From: Cytophagales bacterium
Lineage (GTDB): Bacteria; Bacteroidota; Bacteroidia; Cytophagales; Cyclobacteriaceae
Reading direction: 5' to 3'
DNA length: 21,074 nt
Assembly (NCBI GenBank): GCA_003504855.1
Contig: DNZD01000313.1
Location: forward strand, 1-21,074
A program made the position numbers and the translations under genes. Under the pieces are notes generated by a model. The model ran no database searches and had not been told where the DNA came from. It saw nothing but the letters and a program-made list of their open reading frames with translations. Positions 1 to 7,712 of the stretch are shown here, piece after piece (the first letter of the stretch is position 1; every line of letters starts with the position of its first letter).

Positions 1-311
1 GCCTTTGAGATCGCAATTTCCATAGCCCAGGGTGCAACCACCAGGCCCAGCCCGGAATCGCCATCTACAACCGCAGTGCTGGGCGATTCATGGACGATTT
101 TAAGGTCAGGCTGGCTATTTATTCGCTTAGCTTCCCACAAGCGCACATAGCCGCTGAGGCGTGCCAGACCGTGCGAATCTATTCCGCGGAGATCGGCACT
201 GAGGAGAACCTCGGTAGCGGTGGTGGCATGGGCATGTGAACAACCCATGCTGATAAAGATATCGTAGGCAAAGGCCTGCAGTTTTTCGTATGAGAAGGTG
301 GATAAAGCCAT
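1..311 (-). CDS. Ldh-family (malate/L-lactate dehydrogenase type) oxidoreductase, partial
   Basis: This is the 5' part of a gene that runs off the left edge; about 103 codons are visible from ATG at 311. The family (Ldh_2; YlbC/AllD/ComC relatives) contains NAD(P)-dependent 2-hydroxyacid dehydrogenases, unrelated in fold to classical LDH/MDH and usually about 330-360 residues long. Near residues 42-55 the frame reads ADLRGIDSHGLARLSGYV, the N-terminal hallmark of the family, followed by a VDGDSGLG stretch near residue 83 and then WAMEIAIS, also typical. There is no signal peptide, so the protein should be cytosolic. It is divergent from the MuiA-like gene. A promoter match lies 17 bases upstream of the ATG. 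The substrate (malate, lactate, ureidoglycolate or sulfolactate) cannot be told from this fragment. Confidence 0.85.
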   Translation of the reverse strand, partial: MALSTFSYEKLQAFAYDIFISMGCSHAHATTATEVLLSADLRGIDSHGLARLSGYVRLWEAKRINSQPDLKIVHESPSTAVVDGDSGLGLVVAPWAMEIAISK

Positions 312-328
312 AGTATTATTGGGTAGTG

Positions 329-361
329 CAAAAATAAGGAAACGAAGTATGGCGGCATCAA
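329..361 (-). promoter_or_regulatory. Bacteroidota-type promoter for the Ldh-family gene
   Basis: On the minus strand TATTTTTG (positions 336 down to 329) matches the Bacteroidota -7 consensus TAnnTTTG exactly. A TTG lies at 361-359, 22 bases upstream, slightly longer than the usual spacing of about 19-20. The predicted transcript would begin about 10 bases before the ATG at 311. This is inferred from sequence only. Confidence 0.5.
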
Positions 362-426
362 TATTTATACCTTCGCTTATGGAATCGGGGCAGTATCCGC
401 ATCCCTTACCAAAAATGATAACACCC

Positions 427-2043
427 ATGAAAAATATTCTGTTTTGGCTGATCGTGGCACTGGCGGTGTCCATATCAGTAAATGCTATCGGGCAATCGGA
501 AAGGACGTTGGATTCTAAGATTACCAATGTCACTGTCTTCTTGGCGAAGGCACAAATCACGCGGGAAATTTCTGTTCGTCTTGAGCCTGGAAAATCAACC
601 CTGGTCTTTACCGGGCTGGCGGCCCAACTGGATCCGCAAAGTATCCAGGTGGCAGGCAAGGGCGTGTTCACCATTCTGGGAACAGTGCATAGAGCCAATT
701 TCCTGAATGAACTTCAGCGACCCAAATCCCTCAAGGTATTGATGGACTCTGTGGATTATCTCCGCAAACAAGTGGGCTGGGAGAACGCCCAGAAAGAGAT
801 TCTACTGAAGGAGGAACAAATGTTGCTGAGCAACCAGCAGATTGGTGGGAAGAACACCAACCTCACGGTTATGGAGTTGAAGGCCATGACAGAGTTCTTC
901 CGCGGTCGCCTGTCTGATATCGCCAACGCACGCATGAAAAGTGATGAGAAAGTATTGAATTACAACCAGCGAATCGCAAGGCTGGAACAACAGATCACTG
1001 CACAAAATGAACTTTTTCACCGCAGTACCAGTGAAGTGGTTGTTACCGTAGAGTCTCCGTCGGCCACACAGGCCAGCCTGACCCTTGATTATGTGGTAGC
1101 CAATGCTGGTTGGTTGCCCCACTATGATCTGCGTGCCATCAACACACAGAATCCGATCCAATTGTCCTATAAGGCCAATGTGTTTCAGGCTACCGGAGAG
1201 GATTGGAAGAATGTGCATCTGAAGCTCTCGACAGCCAATCCAAACCTGAATGGGCAAAAGCCGGAATTGACTGCCTGGTACCTTAACCTGGATGAGCTAC
1301 AGCAAGTGGCAAAGACCTATAGGATGCGGGCCACCAGAGGTGAAGCCGGTGCGCCGGCCATGATGGCTAAGGAGGCACTCGACCAGGAGGCGGATGCTAC
1401 TACGGTTGCCGAGATGGTTGAAACCATCCAGACTTCGCTTAACACTGAATTTGATATAGCGTTGCCTTACTCCGTGCCGTCATCCGGCCAGCCTACTGCA
1501 GTTGATATCCGTAATTATACCATGAATGCTTCGTACCAATATGCCGTGGCACCCAAACTGGAAACCGATGCGTTTCTGATGGCACGTGCAACGGGATGGG
1601 AAGAATTCAGCCTTCTGCCCGGTGAAGCCAATGTATTCTTCGAAGGAACCTTCGTTGGCAAAAGCTATATCAACCCCAACGAGCTGAAAGATACGCTGAG
1701 TGTTTCGCTTGGTCGTGACAAACGAATTGTAGTGAAGCGTGAGAAGGTAAAAGAGTTTACTTCTCGCAAATTGATCGCAGGAAATGAACGGGAGACCTTT
1801 GGTTATGAAATCAGTGTGCGCAACAGCAAGGCTGAGCCCATTCAAATTGTTGTGGAGGACCAAATACCTGTTTCCCAACACAGTCAGATTGAAGTGCTGG
1901 CGATCGATCTCGGTGGTGCATCTTACACCAAGGAGACAGGAAAGCTTATCTGGCGATGGACGCTCCAACCCGGAGATAGCAGAAAGGTCCAGTTCAGGTT
2001 CGAGGTAAAGCACCCCAAGGACAAGCCAATCTCCGGACTCTGA
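427..2043 (+). CDS. secreted DUF4139 (mucoidy inhibitor MuiA-like) protein
   Basis: This 538-residue protein starts at ATG 427. An open frame extends upstream to 298, but the 427 start gives a clean signal peptide (hydrophobic residues 4-20, VNA|IGQ-like cleavage), so I chose it. Domains in order: an N-terminal DUF4140-like beta domain (about 30-100), a charged coiled-coil stretch (about 103-200), and a C-terminal DUF4139 domain (about 205-535). The last contains the motifs YVVANAGWLPHYDLRA (222-237) and QATGEDWKNVHLKLSTANP (254-272), and ends in a VKHPK segment. The family is named after MuiA, a mucoidy inhibitor; its biochemical role is unknown. It is probably periplasmic or surface-exposed. 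It is followed at once by a terminator, so it is probably monocistronic. Family assignment is firm; function is not known. Confidence 0.85.
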   Translation: MKNILFWLIVALAVSISVNAIGQSERTLDSKITNVTVFLAKAQITREISVRLEPGKSTLVFTGLAAQLDPQSIQVAGKGVFTILGTVHRANFLNELQRPKSLKVLMDSVDYLRKQVGWENAQKEILLKEEQMLLSNQQIGGKNTNLTVMELKAMTEFFRGRLSDIANARMKSDEKVLNYNQRIARLEQQITAQNELFHRSTSEVVVTVESPSATQASLTLDYVVANAGWLPHYDLRAINTQNPIQLSYKANVFQATGEDWKNVHLKLSTANPNLNGQKPELTAWYLNLDELQQVAKTYRMRATRGEAGAPAMMAKEALDQEADATTVAEMVETIQTSLNTEFDIALPYSVPSSGQPTAVDIRNYTMNASYQYAVAPKLETDAFLMARATGWEEFSLLPGEANVFFEGTFVGKSYINPNELKDTLSVSLGRDKRIVVKREKVKEFTSRKLIAGNERETFGYEISVRNSKAEPIQIVVEDQIPVSQHSQIEVLAIDLGGASYTKETGKLIWRWTLQPGDSRKVQFRFEVKHPKDKPISGL

Positions 2044-2061
2044 GCAGATTATTGCCCTGGT

Positions 2062-2105
2062 AAGCCGCCCCCTGATTTTTTTCTGCGGGCGGCTTTCCTA
2101 TTTTT
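2062..2105 (+). terminator. intrinsic terminator after the MuiA-like gene
   Basis: A perfect 9-base-pair stem is formed by AAGCCGCCC (2062-2070) and GGGCGGCTT (2087-2095) with a 16-base loop. It is followed by a T-rich tail (TTT, then TTTTT at 2101-2105) interrupted by CCTA. It lies 18 bases after the stop codon and just before the porin gene. No T-run follows on the minus strand, so it acts for the + strand. Confidence 0.7.
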
Positions 2106-2106
2106 A
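2099..2106 (+). promoter_or_regulatory. possible -7 element of the porin gene
   Basis: TATTTTTA at 2099-2106 differs from TAnnTTTG by the final base and overlaps the terminator tail. It ends only 8 bases before the porin ATG at 2115, which would give an almost leaderless mRNA. No clear -33 element is visible. Weak call. Confidence 0.22.
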
Positions 2107-2114
2107 GGCCCCGA

Positions 2115-3215
2115 ATGCGAAGCTTCCTCTTTTGTCTCTTCCTTTTGTTACCTGTCCTGGGCATGGCGCAGGTAATTAATACGGCCACGATGGACACGGT
2201 AGAAACCACCATGATCGGCCATGTTGGACTGGGAGGGTATGTGGACTCGTATTATTCCTACAATTTTAATAAGCCCACCGACAACATCAATCCTTATTTT
2301 GTTTCCTCGGCCCGTCACAATGAAATGACCATTAATTTGGCCTATGTAGATGTCCGGTACCGCTCTACGTATATGCGTGCGAGATTTGTTCCTGGTTTTG
2401 GAACCTACATGGACGCAAACTACAAGAATGAGCCTGGCTCGCTGAAGAACATGGTGGAAGCCAATGTGGGCATTTTGCTCAATGCGAAACGAAAGATTTG
2501 GGTAGACATTGGGGTGTTGGGATCTCCGTACACCAATGAAAGCGCTATTTCCAAGGATCACCTCATGTATACACGTTCGTTTGCGCCCGAGAACGTGCCA
2601 TATTATGTTACGGGTGCCAAGTTCACTGTTCCTGTCAATAGCAAACTCAACACCTATCTGTATATCATTAATGGGTGGCAGGTGATTCAGGATAACAACA
2701 GCGGGAAATCCATTGGAACGCAAGTGGAATACAGGCCCAGCAAGATCATGTTGTTTAACTGGAATACCTATATCGGAGATGAGCGCTCGCTGGCCCACCC
2801 GGAATTCCGAATGCGATACTTCAATGACTTCTATTGGATATACAACAAGGGTGGTAAGTTCTCGGCAACTTCAGATTTCTATTTTGGTTATCAACAGCGG
2901 GTGGGCTTGCCCACCGCTCAATGGTGGCAGGTTAACTTTATTGGTCAGTATGCATTTAATTCAACAGTGTCACTGGCCGGGCGGTTAGAGCATTTTCATG
3001 ATACCGGTGCCGTCCACTTATCCAATATTACCGGGCTATTAGGGTTTACGGCCTCCAGTGCAGGCGCCTGCGTCAATATCAAGTTGCATAAGCTTTCGTT
3101 GTTGCGGTTTGAAGCCCGGCAGTTCTTCTCTCAGGATAATGTTTACCTGGATGCCAGCCAACAGCCAACGAATACCAGCACCATGCTGGTGGGAAGTCTA
3201 ACGGCCTGGTTCTGA
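2115..3215 (+). CDS. outer-membrane beta-barrel porin, BBP2 (OmpL-like) family
   Basis: This 366-residue protein has a signal peptide (MRSFLFCLFLLLPVLGMAQ, cleavage near residue 18-19) followed by a sequence of alternating aromatic and polar strands typical of a beta barrel. The mature start GHVGLGGYVDSYYSYNFN (about 35-52), the segment around SARHNEMTINLAYVD, and the C-terminus ending in LTAWF with a terminal Phe, as in outer-membrane proteins, fit the putative beta-barrel porin 2 (BBP2) family common in Bacteroidota. Likely role: passive diffusion channel in the outer membrane; the solute is unknown. The 3' end overlaps the convergent ppx gene by 18 bases, and no terminator is visible there. 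Confidence 0.8.
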   Translation: MRSFLFCLFLLLPVLGMAQVINTATMDTVETTMIGHVGLGGYVDSYYSYNFNKPTDNINPYFVSSARHNEMTINLAYVDVRYRSTYMRARFVPGFGTYMDANYKNEPGSLKNMVEANVGILLNAKRKIWVDIGVLGSPYTNESAISKDHLMYTRSFAPENVPYYVTGAKFTVPVNSKLNTYLYIINGWQVIQDNNSGKSIGTQVEYRPSKIMLFNWNTYIGDERSLAHPEFRMRYFNDFYWIYNKGGKFSATSDFYFGYQQRVGLPTAQWWQVNFIGQYAFNSTVSLAGRLEHFHDTGAVHLSNITGLLGFTASSAGACVNIKLHKLSLLRFEARQFFSQDNVYLDASQQPTNTSTMLVGSLTAWF

Positions 3216-4136
3216 TGCCAACCATTGGGTGAGCACGCCCTCTTTCAATGACCAGGATGAAACGCGTATTTGTGTGATCGGGAAGTGCCTTAGCATGTAA
3301 TCGATCAGGCAACTGGCCACCACAATCATATCTACGCGCATTTCTATCATACCTGGAATCAGAAGGCGCTCAGCCCGGGTCTTTGAAATCAATAATTGAT
3401 GAATAGGTTTGAAGGCTGAGATGCTGAATGGTGTCTCGGGTGAATCGCCTGAAAAGGGAATACCCTGCTCTGCACAGTATATTTCGCTCAGTGTATCAAA
3501 TGTACCTGACGAACCAACGAGTACTGCAGGTTTGTGCAGATGAATCGCGTCACGCACGGTGGTCAGAAACTTATCAAAATGCTTTTCCAGGGCAGCTATT
3601 TCATCGGATAAAATTGGATCATGCCGATGGTAGAGTTCCAACAGCCTTTGAGCACCCATTTCAATACTTTGTTTCCAGTACAACGTGTTTTGATCAGCAA
3701 TAATGAATTCTACACTTCCACCCCCGATGTCTATAATGAGTGACTTTTCATGCCCGAGGGGTACAGCAGCCCTTACCCCGTGACAGATGAAAGCCGCTTC
3801 TTCATCACCCGAAATGATAACCAGGTCCATCCCTGTTTCCTTTCTCAGGTAGGCAAGCACCTCGGAACCGTTGCGTGCACTCCGTAAGGCACTGGTGCCG
3901 AAACCCTGGCAGTGCGAAACGCCCCACTGTTGAAGTACAGTGTGAAAGTTCATCAGGCAGGTCCTGCCGCGTGCTATGGCTTCCTGGGTGATCATTCCCT
4001 GGTTGATTCCGGCAAGCCCAAGTTTCACTGGTACCTTTTCCCGGTGAAGAATCTCAACGGTCGTGCCCTTGATTGCTGCAATGAGCAGATGAAAGGTATT
4101 TGTTCCCAGATCGATGACGGCTATGCGCTGGTCCAT
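3198..4136 (-). CDS. ppx: exopolyphosphatase / Ppx-GppA family phosphatase
   Basis: This is a 312-residue cytosolic protein of the ASKHA (actin-like ATPase) fold. It carries phosphate-binding motif 1, DLGTNTFHLLIA (9-20), a GTSALRSARN segment (80-89), SGDEEA (109-114) with the conserved acidic pair, and phosphate-binding motif 2, DIGGGSVEF (136-144). A GSSGTFDTL segment lies at 208-216. The family removes terminal phosphate from polyphosphate (Ppx) or hydrolyses pppGpp (GppA). At 312 residues it matches the short two-domain form and lacks the C-terminal HD-like domain of the roughly 500-residue E. coli Ppx. Which substrate it uses cannot be read from sequence. It is divergent from the acyl-CoA carboxylase gene (72 bases between starts), and its tail overlaps the porin gene. 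Confidence 0.88.
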   Translation of the reverse strand: MDQRIAVIDLGTNTFHLLIAAIKGTTVEILHREKVPVKLGLAGINQGMITQEAIARGRTCLMNFHTVLQQWGVSHCQGFGTSALRSARNGSEVLAYLRKETGMDLVIISGDEEAAFICHGVRAAVPLGHEKSLIIDIGGGSVEFIIADQNTLYWKQSIEMGAQRLLELYHRHDPILSDEIAALEKHFDKFLTTVRDAIHLHKPAVLVGSSGTFDTLSEIYCAEQGIPFSGDSPETPFSISAFKPIHQLLISKTRAERLLIPGMIEMRVDMIVVASCLIDYMLRHFPITQIRVSSWSLKEGVLTQWLASEPGR

Positions 4137-4159
4137 GGCTATTGCTAGGGGCTGTCAAG

Positions 4160-4191
4160 TTAGTATATCGAACCAAACAATAATATATTTG
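4160..4191 (+). promoter_or_regulatory. Bacteroidota-type promoter for the carboxyltransferase-peptidase unit
   Basis: TATATTTG at 4184-4191 is an exact TAnnTTTG match, 17 bases before the ATG at 4209. The -33 candidate TTAG (4160-4163) has one mismatch to TTTG and 20-base spacing. No other candidate is as good in the 72-base divergent gap. Confidence 0.55.
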
Positions 4192-4208
4192 AATTCCAAC
4201 CCAAAGTC

Positions 4209-5756
4209 ATGAGTCAGTCAAATGCATTCGGTGAGCTGGACCGCAAAAATCAGGAAGCCTTACTGGGCGGAGGCGAAAAACGCATTGCCCAACAGCATGC
4301 CAAAGGAAAGCTCACGGCAAGGGAGCGGGTGCTTCTGCTGCTCGATGAAGGGTCGTTTGAGGAGCTCGGTAAATTTGTGTTGCACCGCGGCAAGGATTTT
4401 GGACTGGACAAAGAATATTACCTGGGCGATGGCGTGGTGACGGGTTATGGCACCATCCAGGGAAGGTTGGTATATGTATTTTCTCAGGACTTTACGGTCT
4501 TTGGCGGATCCCTGTCAGAAACGCATGCCGAAAAAATTGTAAAGATCATGGACCTGGCCATGAAGAACGGGGCTCCGGTGATTGGCCTTAATGACTCCGG
4601 TGGTGCCCGCATCCAGGAGGGTGTTGTTTCATTGGGGGGATATGCAGACATCTTCTACCGCAATGTGATGGCCAGTGGCGTGGTTCCTCAATTATCAGCA
4701 ATCCTCGGACCCTGTGCGGGTGGTGCGGTTTATTCGCCGGCGATGACTGACTTCATCTTTATGGTGGAGAATACCTCATTTATGTTTGTTACCGGACCTA
4801 ATGTAGTGAAGACGGTCACGCATGAAAATGTCACGGCCGAAGAACTGGGTGGTGCCTCTACCCATAGCACAAAGAGTGGCGTGACGCACTTTACGAGTGC
4901 AAACGAAGCGGAATGCATCACACAGATCAAGCAGCTATTTAGCTACATCCCCCAAAACTGCGAAGATCCTGCACCCCGGTTGCCCTATACGCCCGGCAAC
5001 GAAAAGCGCCCGGGTCTTAACACGATCATACCGGCCAATCCCAACCAGCCATATGATATGCGCGAGGTGATTCAGGGTGTCGTAGATGATGGGACGTTCT
5101 TTGAAGTACACCGGAATTTTGCGGAAAATATAGTAGTAGGATTTGCCCGTATAGCAGGAAGAAGTATTGGGATAGTCGGCAATCAACCAGCGTCACTGGC
5201 TGGCGTCCTGGACATAGATGCCAGCGTTAAAGGAGCCCGTTTTGTCCGATTCTGTGATAGTTTCAACATCCCCTTGCTGGTATTGGAAGACGTGCCGGGT
5301 TTTCTGCCAGGTACTGATCAGGAGTGGAATGGTATTATCTCCAATGGCGCAAAATTGTTGTATGCATTTTCTGAAGCCACTGTGCCCCGGATTACGGTGA
5401 TTACCCGCAAGGCCTATGGAGGAGCCTATGATGTGATGAACTCCAAACATATTGGAGCGGATTTGAACTATGCCTGGCCTACGGCTGAGATTGCAGTGAT
5501 GGGCGCCAAAGGTGCAGCAGAGATAATCTTCAAAAAGGAAATTTCAGAAGCCGCTGATCCGGAGGCCAAACTGGCCGAAAAAGTTGATGAGTATACCCGT
5601 AAATTTGCCAATCCTTACAAAGCTGCCCACCGCGGCTATGTGGATGAGGTAATCTACCCGGAGCAAACCCGTGAAAAACTGATACGGGCATTTGCCATGC
5701 TGGAAAATAAAGTAGCTGTTTTGCCCAAGAAGAAACACGGAAACATCCCGTTATAG
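4209..5756 (+). CDS. pccB: acyl-CoA carboxylase carboxyltransferase (beta) subunit, propionyl-CoA carboxylase type
   Basis: This 515-residue cytosolic protein transfers CO2 from carboxybiotin to an acyl-CoA, probably propionyl-CoA to methylmalonyl-CoA. Both crotonase-like carboxyltransferase domains are present (about 25-255 and 270-515). Motifs: [21 protein letters not shown] (20-40), [17 protein letters not shown] (129-145), the oxyanion stretch [12 protein letters not shown] (167-178), PYDMREVI (281-288), EDVPGFLPG (360-368), and [21 protein letters not shown] (416-436). The Asp in GAD sits where, from memory, an Asp marks propionyl preference in Streptomyces PccB. Length is normal for PccB/MmdA. 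No alpha subunit (biotin carboxylase/BCCP) is adjacent. A decarboxylase subunit (MmdA) is the main alternative. The M42 peptidase gene follows 27 bases downstream, probably co-transcribed. Confidence 0.9.
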   Translation: MSQSNAFGELDRKNQEALLGGGEKRIAQQHAKGKLTARERVLLLLDEGSFEELGKFVLHRGKDFGLDKEYYLGDGVVTGYGTIQGRLVYVFSQDFTVFGGSLSETHAEKIVKIMDLAMKNGAPVIGLNDSGGARIQEGVVSLGGYADIFYRNVMASGVVPQLSAILGPCAGGAVYSPAMTDFIFMVENTSFMFVTGPNVVKTVTHENVTAEELGGASTHSTKSGVTHFTSANEAECITQIKQLFSYIPQNCEDPAPRLPYTPGNEKRPGLNTIIPANPNQPYDMREVIQGVVDDGTFFEVHRNFAENIVVGFARIAGRSIGIVGNQPASLAGVLDIDASVKGARFVRFCDSFNIPLLVLEDVPGFLPGTDQEWNGIISNGAKLLYAFSEATVPRITVITRKAYGGAYDVMNSKHIGADLNYAWPTAEIAVMGAKGAAEIIFKKEISEAADPEAKLAEKVDEYTRKFANPYKAAHRGYVDEVIYPEQTREKLIRAFAMLENKVAVLPKKKHGNIPL

Positions 5757-5783
5757 ATCATAATTATTTAACTGTTTACTACT

Positions 5784-6854
5784 ATGGATAAGAAGAGCAA
5801 AGAATTTTTGTATCGCTACCTGAACAATTCATCACCTACCGGTTTCGAGCATACGGGTCAGCAGATTTGGTTGAATTATCTGCGCCCCTACATTGATGAC
5901 CACATGGTAGATGTGTACGGTACTACGGTTGGTATTGTCAATCCTAAGGCAGAATACAAGGTGGTAATTGAGGCACATGCCGATGAGATTTCATGGTTTG
6001 TCAATTACATCACCGAAGAAGGATATATCTACGTTCGCCGCAACGGAGGTTCAGATCATCAGATTGCTCCTTCTATGCGCGTAAATATTTACACAGACAA
6101 AGGTGTTGTGAAGGGAATTTTTGGCTGGCCGGCGATCCACGTGCGTGATGCGGGAAGAGAAGAAGCTCCGAGTCTAAAAAATATCTTTATCGATATCGGC
6201 GCCGGATCAAAAAAAGAAGTAGAAGCCCGTGGTGTTCACGTGGGATGTGTGATCACGTTTGAAGATGAGTTTATCGAATTGGGCAAAGATTACTTTGTCG
6301 GCCGCGCCCTGGATAACCGGATGGGCGGATTCATGATTGCTGAAGTTGCCCGCCGGCTTAAAGAGAATAAAAAAAAACTTCCTTTTGGACTTTACATTGT
6401 GAATGCCGTGCAGGAAGAGATTGGATTGCGGGGGGCTGAAATGATTTCCCGTCGTATCAAGCCGGATCTGGCTATTTGTACCGATGTGACCCACGACACA
6501 CAGTCGCCCATGTACAACAAAAAGGAAAGCGGCAACCTGAAGTGCGGACTGGGACCGGTGGTTTGTTATGGTCCGGCCGTTCAGAACAATGTGTTGAAAA
6601 TGATTATCCAGACTGCGGAGAAAAAGAAAATTGCCTTTCAGCGTCAGGCGGTTTCCCGCTCTACCGGTACGGACACAGATTCCTTTGCCTATTCGGCGGA
6701 AGGGGTAGCCTCTGCATTGATTTCACTCCCGCTCAAATACATGCACACGACCGTGGAAATGGTCCACAAAAATGATGTTGAAAAAGTCATTCAACTGATT
6801 TATGAAGTCTTGCTGCAGGTAAAACCCGGACATGACTTCCGGTACATCAAGTAG
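5784..6854 (+). CDS. M42-family metallo-aminopeptidase
   Basis: This 356-residue cytosolic enzyme of the M42 family (glutamyl aminopeptidase, FrvX, tetrahedral TET aminopeptidases) should use two metal ions to release N-terminal residues from peptides. The expected ligands are all visible: H65 and D67 in EAHADE, bridging D178 in ALDNRMGG, catalytic E211 with E212 in VQEEIGLRG, D234 in CTDVTH, and H321 in MHTTVEM. Length is normal. It sits 27 bases after pccB with no terminator between and is closed by a strong terminator, so the two form a unit. Substrate preference (acidic, hydrophobic or basic residues) cannot be read from the sequence. Confidence 0.9.
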   Translation: MDKKSKEFLYRYLNNSSPTGFEHTGQQIWLNYLRPYIDDHMVDVYGTTVGIVNPKAEYKVVIEAHADEISWFVNYITEEGYIYVRRNGGSDHQIAPSMRVNIYTDKGVVKGIFGWPAIHVRDAGREEAPSLKNIFIDIGAGSKKEVEARGVHVGCVITFEDEFIELGKDYFVGRALDNRMGGFMIAEVARRLKENKKKLPFGLYIVNAVQEEIGLRGAEMISRRIKPDLAICTDVTHDTQSPMYNKKESGNLKCGLGPVVCYGPAVQNNVLKMIIQTAEKKKIAFQRQAVSRSTGTDTDSFAYSAEGVASALISLPLKYMHTTVEMVHKNDVEKVIQLIYEVLLQVKPGHDFRYIK

Positions 6855-6869
6855 ATAACTTACAGATCA

Positions 6870-6899
6870 CATTGCCCGAATCCCGGGCAATGTTTTTTT
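6870..6899 (+). terminator. strong intrinsic terminator after the M42 peptidase
   Basis: CATTGCCCG (6870-6878) and CGGGCAATG (6884-6892) form a perfect 9-base-pair stem with a 5-base loop, followed by seven T (6893-6899). It is the cleanest terminator in the window. The next base is the A of the following gene's start codon. Confidence 0.9.
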
Positions 6900-7712
6900 A
6901 TGGGTAGCCTGAACATCACGGATCAACTGGGAAGAAGCATTACACTGGATGGTTTGCCACGCCGTATTGTTTCGTTGGTTCCGTCTCAAACAGAATTACT
7001 TGCTTATCTGGGGTTAGATGATGCTGTGCTGGGTATTACCAGGTTTTGCGTCGAGCCTCCGTCATGGAAAGCCAGTAAGAAGGTGGTCGGGGGTACTAAA
7101 AAGATCAGGCTAGACGAGGTGCTCGCCCTGGCACCTGACCTTGTGTTAGCGAATAAGGAGGAGAACACCAAGGCCGACATACATGCACTGGCAGACCACG
7201 TACCGGTTTGGGTGAGTAATGTGTCGACACTCTCTGATGCGCTTGACATGATTAGATCGGTGGGACAAATGACCGACACGAGCCCGGCAGCAACTAATCT
7301 GGTTGATCAGATTCAGCAGGAGTTTCTTCCTATATCACGCATCACCAAAGCAAGGACATTGTATCTGATCTGGATGGATCCCTGGATGGGTGCGGCGTCC
7401 GGGACATTTATTGATGCTATGATGACCTATCTGGGGTTGACGAATGTATTATCGGAACAAACCCGTTACCCGGTATTGTCAGAATCATTGGTTCGCGAAT
7501 TGAACCCCGAGCTGATCCTGCTTTCATCTGAGCCATATCCGTTCTCAGCCCAGCATGTTGACCTAATTCATAAATGGATGCCTGCGGCCCAAATCCGGTT
7601 GGTAGATGGTACTTATTTTTCCTGGTATGGGAGCCGGCTTCTGAAGGCTGCGCACTACTTCTCTTCCATTTTCACGCCCAATGCCCTGAGGTCAGACCAA
7701 AAGGTTGGATAG
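6900..7712 (+). CDS. TroA/BtuF-like helical-backbone metal receptor domain protein, no signal peptide
   Basis: This 270-residue protein resembles ABC-transporter substrate-binding proteins of the BtuF/FhuD type. RIVSLVPSQTELLAYLGL (about 22-39) is the classic N-terminal signature. It is followed by a GVTRFC-like segment (GITRFCVEP), VGGTKKIRLDEVLALAPDLVLANKEEN, a long linking helix, and a C-terminal lobe (LRELNPELILLSSEPYPF-like, then YGSRLLKA). Unlike true periplasmic receptors it has no signal peptide or lipobox, so it is predicted to be cytosolic. The ATG at 6900 places the ITDQLGR segment at the usual distance from the N-terminus, so the start is credible although it abuts a terminator. 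No permease or ATPase is adjacent. The last 58 bases overlap the convergent aroA. Ligand unknown (corrinoid, haem and iron chelates are known in the family). Confidence 0.75.
   Translation: MGSLNITDQLGRSITLDGLPRRIVSLVPSQTELLAYLGLDDAVLGITRFCVEPPSWKASKKVVGGTKKIRLDEVLALAPDLVLANKEENTKADIHALADHVPVWVSNVSTLSDALDMIRSVGQMTDTSPAATNLVDQIQQEFLPISRITKARTLYLIWMDPWMGAASGTFIDAMMTYLGLTNVLSEQTRYPVLSESLVRELNPELILLSSEPYPFSAQHVDLIHKWMPAAQIRLVDGTYFSWYGSRLLKAAHYFSSIFTPNALRSDQKVG

Noticed and set aside
298..426. N-terminal extension of the MuiA-like protein upstream of ATG 427
   Set aside because: The extension overlaps the divergent gene start and its promoter and precedes an ordinary signal peptide; ATG 427 is the better start.
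1480..2013. 177-residue open frame antisense to the MuiA-like gene
   Set aside because: It lies wholly inside a well-supported gene, resembles no family and is a by-product of that gene's codon use.
2148..2798. 216-residue open frame antisense to the porin gene
   Set aside because: It is a shadow of the BBP2 porin; no domain or start signal supports it.
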